This document shows, piece by piece, positions 5,131-7,056 of a stretch of DNA of 7,056 nucleotides. How positions within the stretch are numbered: the first letter of the stretch is position 1; each line of letters starts with the position of its first letter. Made by a program: the position numbers and the translations under genes. The DNA comes from an uncultured Clostridia bacterium (lineage in GTDB: Bacteria; Bacillota; Clostridia; Oscillospirales; Oscillospiraceae): the NCBI GenBank assembly GCA_947169005.1, contig CAMVOG010000130.1, forward strand, positions 1-7,056, read 5' to 3'. The notes beneath the pieces were generated by a model. That model had not been told where the DNA came from. It was given only the letters and a program-made list of their open reading frames with translations, and did not search any database.

Positions 5131-6348
5131 TTACGCCGCGAACTGCTTCAGGATATCCTTGATGAGGGCCACGCACCAGTCCATGTATTCGGCCACGGCG
5201 TGCTCATAGGGGCCGTGGTGGGCGTAGCTGCCCGTGGGGAGATTGGGGCAGGGGAGGCCCCGGTAGGTGAGCTGGGCCCCGTCGGTGCCGCCACGGATGG
5301 GCACGGCCCGGGGCTCCACCCCCGTGGCGCGCATGGCGTCCATGGCTTTTTCCACCACGTCGAAATGCTGCTTGATGGCCTCGGCCATGTTGCGGTACTG
5401 CTCCTTCAGCTCCAGCTCCACGGTGCCCGCCCCGTACCGGGCGTTCAGCAGGGCGGCGATGTGGCGCATGGTCTGCTTGCGCTGCTCAAAGGCGGCGGCG
5501 TCGTGGTCCCGGATGATGTAGTGCAGGGCGGCGGTCTCCACGCTGCCCTCCATATCCGTCAGATGGAAGAAGCCCTCGTAGCCCTCCGTGTCCCGGGGAG
5601 TGTCCCCATCGGGCAGCATGGCGTTGAAGCGCATGGCCAGCAGGGAGGCGTTCACCATCGTGTCCTTGGCGGAGCCGGGGTGTACGTTGAAGCCGTGGAA
5701 GGTGACCTTGGCCGCGGCGGCGTTGAAATTCTCATACTCGATCTCGCCGGGGCCCACCCCGTCCAGGGTATAGGCCAGGGCCGCGCCGAAGCGCTTAAGG
5801 TCCATGAGCTCCGCGCCGTGGCCCACCTCCTCGTCCGGGCAGAAGCCGATGGCCACGGGGCCGTGGGGCAGTTCGCCCCGCAGCAGCTCCTCCGCCGCCG
5901 TCATAATGGCGGCCACGCCGGCCTTGTCGTCGGCCCCCAGGACCGTGGTGCCGTCCGTGACCACCAGGGTCTTGCCCACGAGCTCCTTCAAATGGGGGAA
6001 GGCCGCGGGGCTCAGCACGCGCCCGCTGTCCCCCAGGACCACGTCGCCTCCGTCATAGTTTTCCACCACCCGGGGCTTCACGTTCTCGCCGGAGAAGTCC
6101 GGGATCGTGTCCAGATGGGCCAGGAAGCCCACGCAGGGCTTGTCCTCCAGCCCCGGCGTGGCGGGCAGCTTCGCGTAAACGTAGCAGTGCTCGTCCACGA
6201 AAACGTCCCGGGCTCCCAGGTCGATAAGCTCCCGCTCCAGCTTCCGCGCCAGGTCAAACTGCCGCTGGGTGGAGGGCGTCGCCGTCCCGTCGTCGATGCT
6301 GGCGGTGTGGACCTTGGCGTATTCGATCAGTCGTTCATATGCGCGCAT
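5131..6348 (-). CDS. pepT: Peptidase T (tripeptide aminopeptidase, M20B)
   Basis: PepT removes the N-terminal residue from tripeptides in the cytosol and uses two zinc ions. The 405-residue protein has the normal length and all expected active-site features: AHLDT (77-81) with His78 and Asp80, GADDKAG (138-144) with bridging Asp140, PDEEVGHG (171-178) with general base Glu173 and ligand Glu174, TLDG (194-197) with Asp196, and a late YAHHGPYEHA in which His378 matches the final ligand. VTDGTTVLGADDKAG and FHGFNVHPGSAKDTMVNA are characteristic of PepT rather than of other M20 peptidases; the latter belongs to the dimerisation lid domain. The ATG at 6348 has a GAGG site 8 nt upstream. It sits 23 nt after coaX and 39 nt before ispD. 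Its link to those genes is positional; I see no shared pathway. Confidence 0.97.
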   Translation of the reverse strand: MRAYERLIEYAKVHTASIDDGTATPSTQRQFDLARKLERELIDLGARDVFVDEHCYVYAKLPATPGLEDKPCVGFLAHLDTIPDFSGENVKPRVVENYDGGDVVLGDSGRVLSPAAFPHLKELVGKTLVVTDGTTVLGADDKAGVAAIMTAAEELLRGELPHGPVAIGFCPDEEVGHGAELMDLKRFGAALAYTLDGVGPGEIEYENFNAAAAKVTFHGFNVHPGSAKDTMVNASLLAMRFNAMLPDGDTPRDTEGYEGFFHLTDMEGSVETAALHYIIRDHDAAAFEQRKQTMRHIAALLNARYGAGTVELELKEQYRNMAEAIKQHFDVVEKAMDAMRATGVEPRAVPIRGGTDGAQLTYRGLPCPNLPTGSYAHHGPYEHAVAEYMDWCVALIKDILKQFAA

Positions 6349-6371
6349 GGTGAAAACCTCGATTCTCTTTG

Positions 6372-7056
6372 TTATTTTGTGTCGGCGCGCGGCCTTTTTC
6401 TCGCGTTCTTTTCATAGATAATCCGCAGACCGTCCAGCAGCAGGTCGTCGTCCAGCTCGATCCTGCGGCGGCAGTGGGGGATGATGTGGCCCGCCAGGCC
6501 GCCGGTGGCGACCACGGTGGTTTCCATGCCCAGCTCTTCCTCAATGCGGTCCACAAGGCCGTCGATCATGGCGGCGCTGCCGTAAATAAGGCCGGACTGC
6601 ATGCTGTCCACGCTGTTGGTGCCGATGACGGCGGGGGGCGTATCGTAGGAAATGCGGGGGAGCTGGGCCGTGCGGCTGGTGAGAGCGTCAAAGGAGACCC
6701 GCACGCCGGGATAAATGACCACGCCCAGCACCTCGCCCTGCTTGCCCAGCACCGTGAAGGTGGTGGCGGTGCCCAGGTCCAGGATCACCATGGGGCAGGT
6801 ATAGCGGGCCTGAGCCGCCGCGGCGGCCACCACCAGGTCCGCCCCCAGCTCCGCCGGGTCGCCCACGGCGATGCGCACCCCGGTCTTGAGCCCGGGACCC
6901 ACCACCAGGGGCCGCTTCCCCGTCAGCAGCACCAGGGTCTCCCGCAGCTTGTTCACCAGCGGCGGGACCACGGAGGGGATGATGAACGCGCCGATGGCCA
7001 GCCGCGTGGCCGTGACGCCGGTCTTCATGGGCTTGCCCTTGGCGATGGCCGCGCCG
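6372..7056 (-). CDS. coaX: Type III pantothenate kinase (CoaX), 5' end off window
   Basis: CoaX phosphorylates pantothenate, the first committed step of coenzyme A synthesis. The frame is open to the right edge; 227 residues plus a TAA stop are visible. An in-frame ATG at 7028 is internal, because family alignment by eye puts it near residue 40 and the N-terminal DxGNT phosphate-binding motif is missing off the edge (roughly 30-35 residues). Visible motifs are IIPSVVPPL, LVVGPGLKTGVRI, DPAELGADLVV with the Asp expected as catalytic base (6839-6837), LDLGTATTFTV with the second conserved Asp 20 residues later, PGVRVSFDALTSRTAQLP, GTNSVDSMQSGLIYG and VVATGGLAG. Where many homologues have GADR, this one has GADL. 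The C-terminus is basic. pepT starts 23 nt downstream. The assignment as type III, not CoaA or type II, is firm. Confidence 0.95.
   Translation of the reverse strand, partial: GAAIAKGKPMKTGVTATRLAIGAFIIPSVVPPLVNKLRETLVLLTGKRPLVVGPGLKTGVRIAVGDPAELGADLVVAAAAAQARYTCPMVILDLGTATTFTVLGKQGEVLGVVIYPGVRVSFDALTSRTAQLPRISYDTPPAVIGTNSVDSMQSGLIYGSAAMIDGLVDRIEEELGMETTVVATGGLAGHIIPHCRRRIELDDDLLLDGLRIIYEKNARKRPRADTK

Noticed and set aside
5200..6417. A 405-codon open frame on the plus strand opposite pepT
   Set aside because: It is the antisense of pepT, which has every catalytic residue. The predicted protein is a low-complexity Gly/His/Val/Leu sequence with no recognisable domain. Long antisense frames are expected in GC-rich DNA with strong third-position GC bias. 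The equal length to PepT is coincidence.

Overview
The window is a gene-dense, strongly GC-rich stretch in which every recognisable gene lies on the minus strand. In transcription order (high to low coordinates) the genes are coaX (5' end off the window), pepT, ispD, ispF, engB, an M50 membrane metalloprotease, scpA, scpB, a DUF2953 (YtfI-like) membrane protein and gerW/ytfJ (3' end off the window). A GerW/YtfJ-type spore protein, a YtfI-like neighbour, ScpAB condensin and the MEP isoprenoid pathway together point to a Firmicute of a spore-forming Clostridia lineage. The high GC, the sequence flavour of CoaX and the AT-rich intergenic repeats fit a gut Oscillospiraceae-like genome. The genus cannot be fixed from this sequence, and placement below class is inference.

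Layout. (1) 6372-7056: type III pantothenate kinase, followed 23 nt later by pepT (5131-6348), a cytosolic tripeptidase. (2) 2617-5091: ispD, ispF, engB and the M50 protease form a tightly coupled block in which each gene overlaps the next by 4 nt (GTGA, ATGA, GTGA). (3) 1187-2534: scpA and scpB, overlapping by 11 nt, encode the non-SMC subunits of the chromosome-condensing SMC complex. (4) 1-1085: the DUF2953 protein and gerW, overlapping by 23 nt, a pair also adjacent in Bacillus subtilis (ytfI-ytfJ).

No rho-independent terminator or convincing promoter is visible between the genes, so long co-transcripts are possible. The only sizeable gaps (82 nt before scpA, about 100 nt before the DUF2953 gene) are AT-rich islands carrying inverted repeats, sharply unlike the surrounding coding DNA. 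They bracket scpAB. The one next to scpB supplies the last seven codons and the stop codon of that gene. These look like small intergenic repeat elements or their remnants and are the most unusual thing here. No stretch longer than 300 bases lacks a gene. There is no RNA gene, CRISPR array, insertion sequence or defence cassette that I can support. Otherwise this is conserved core-genome content, and I do not see a new multi-gene system in it.
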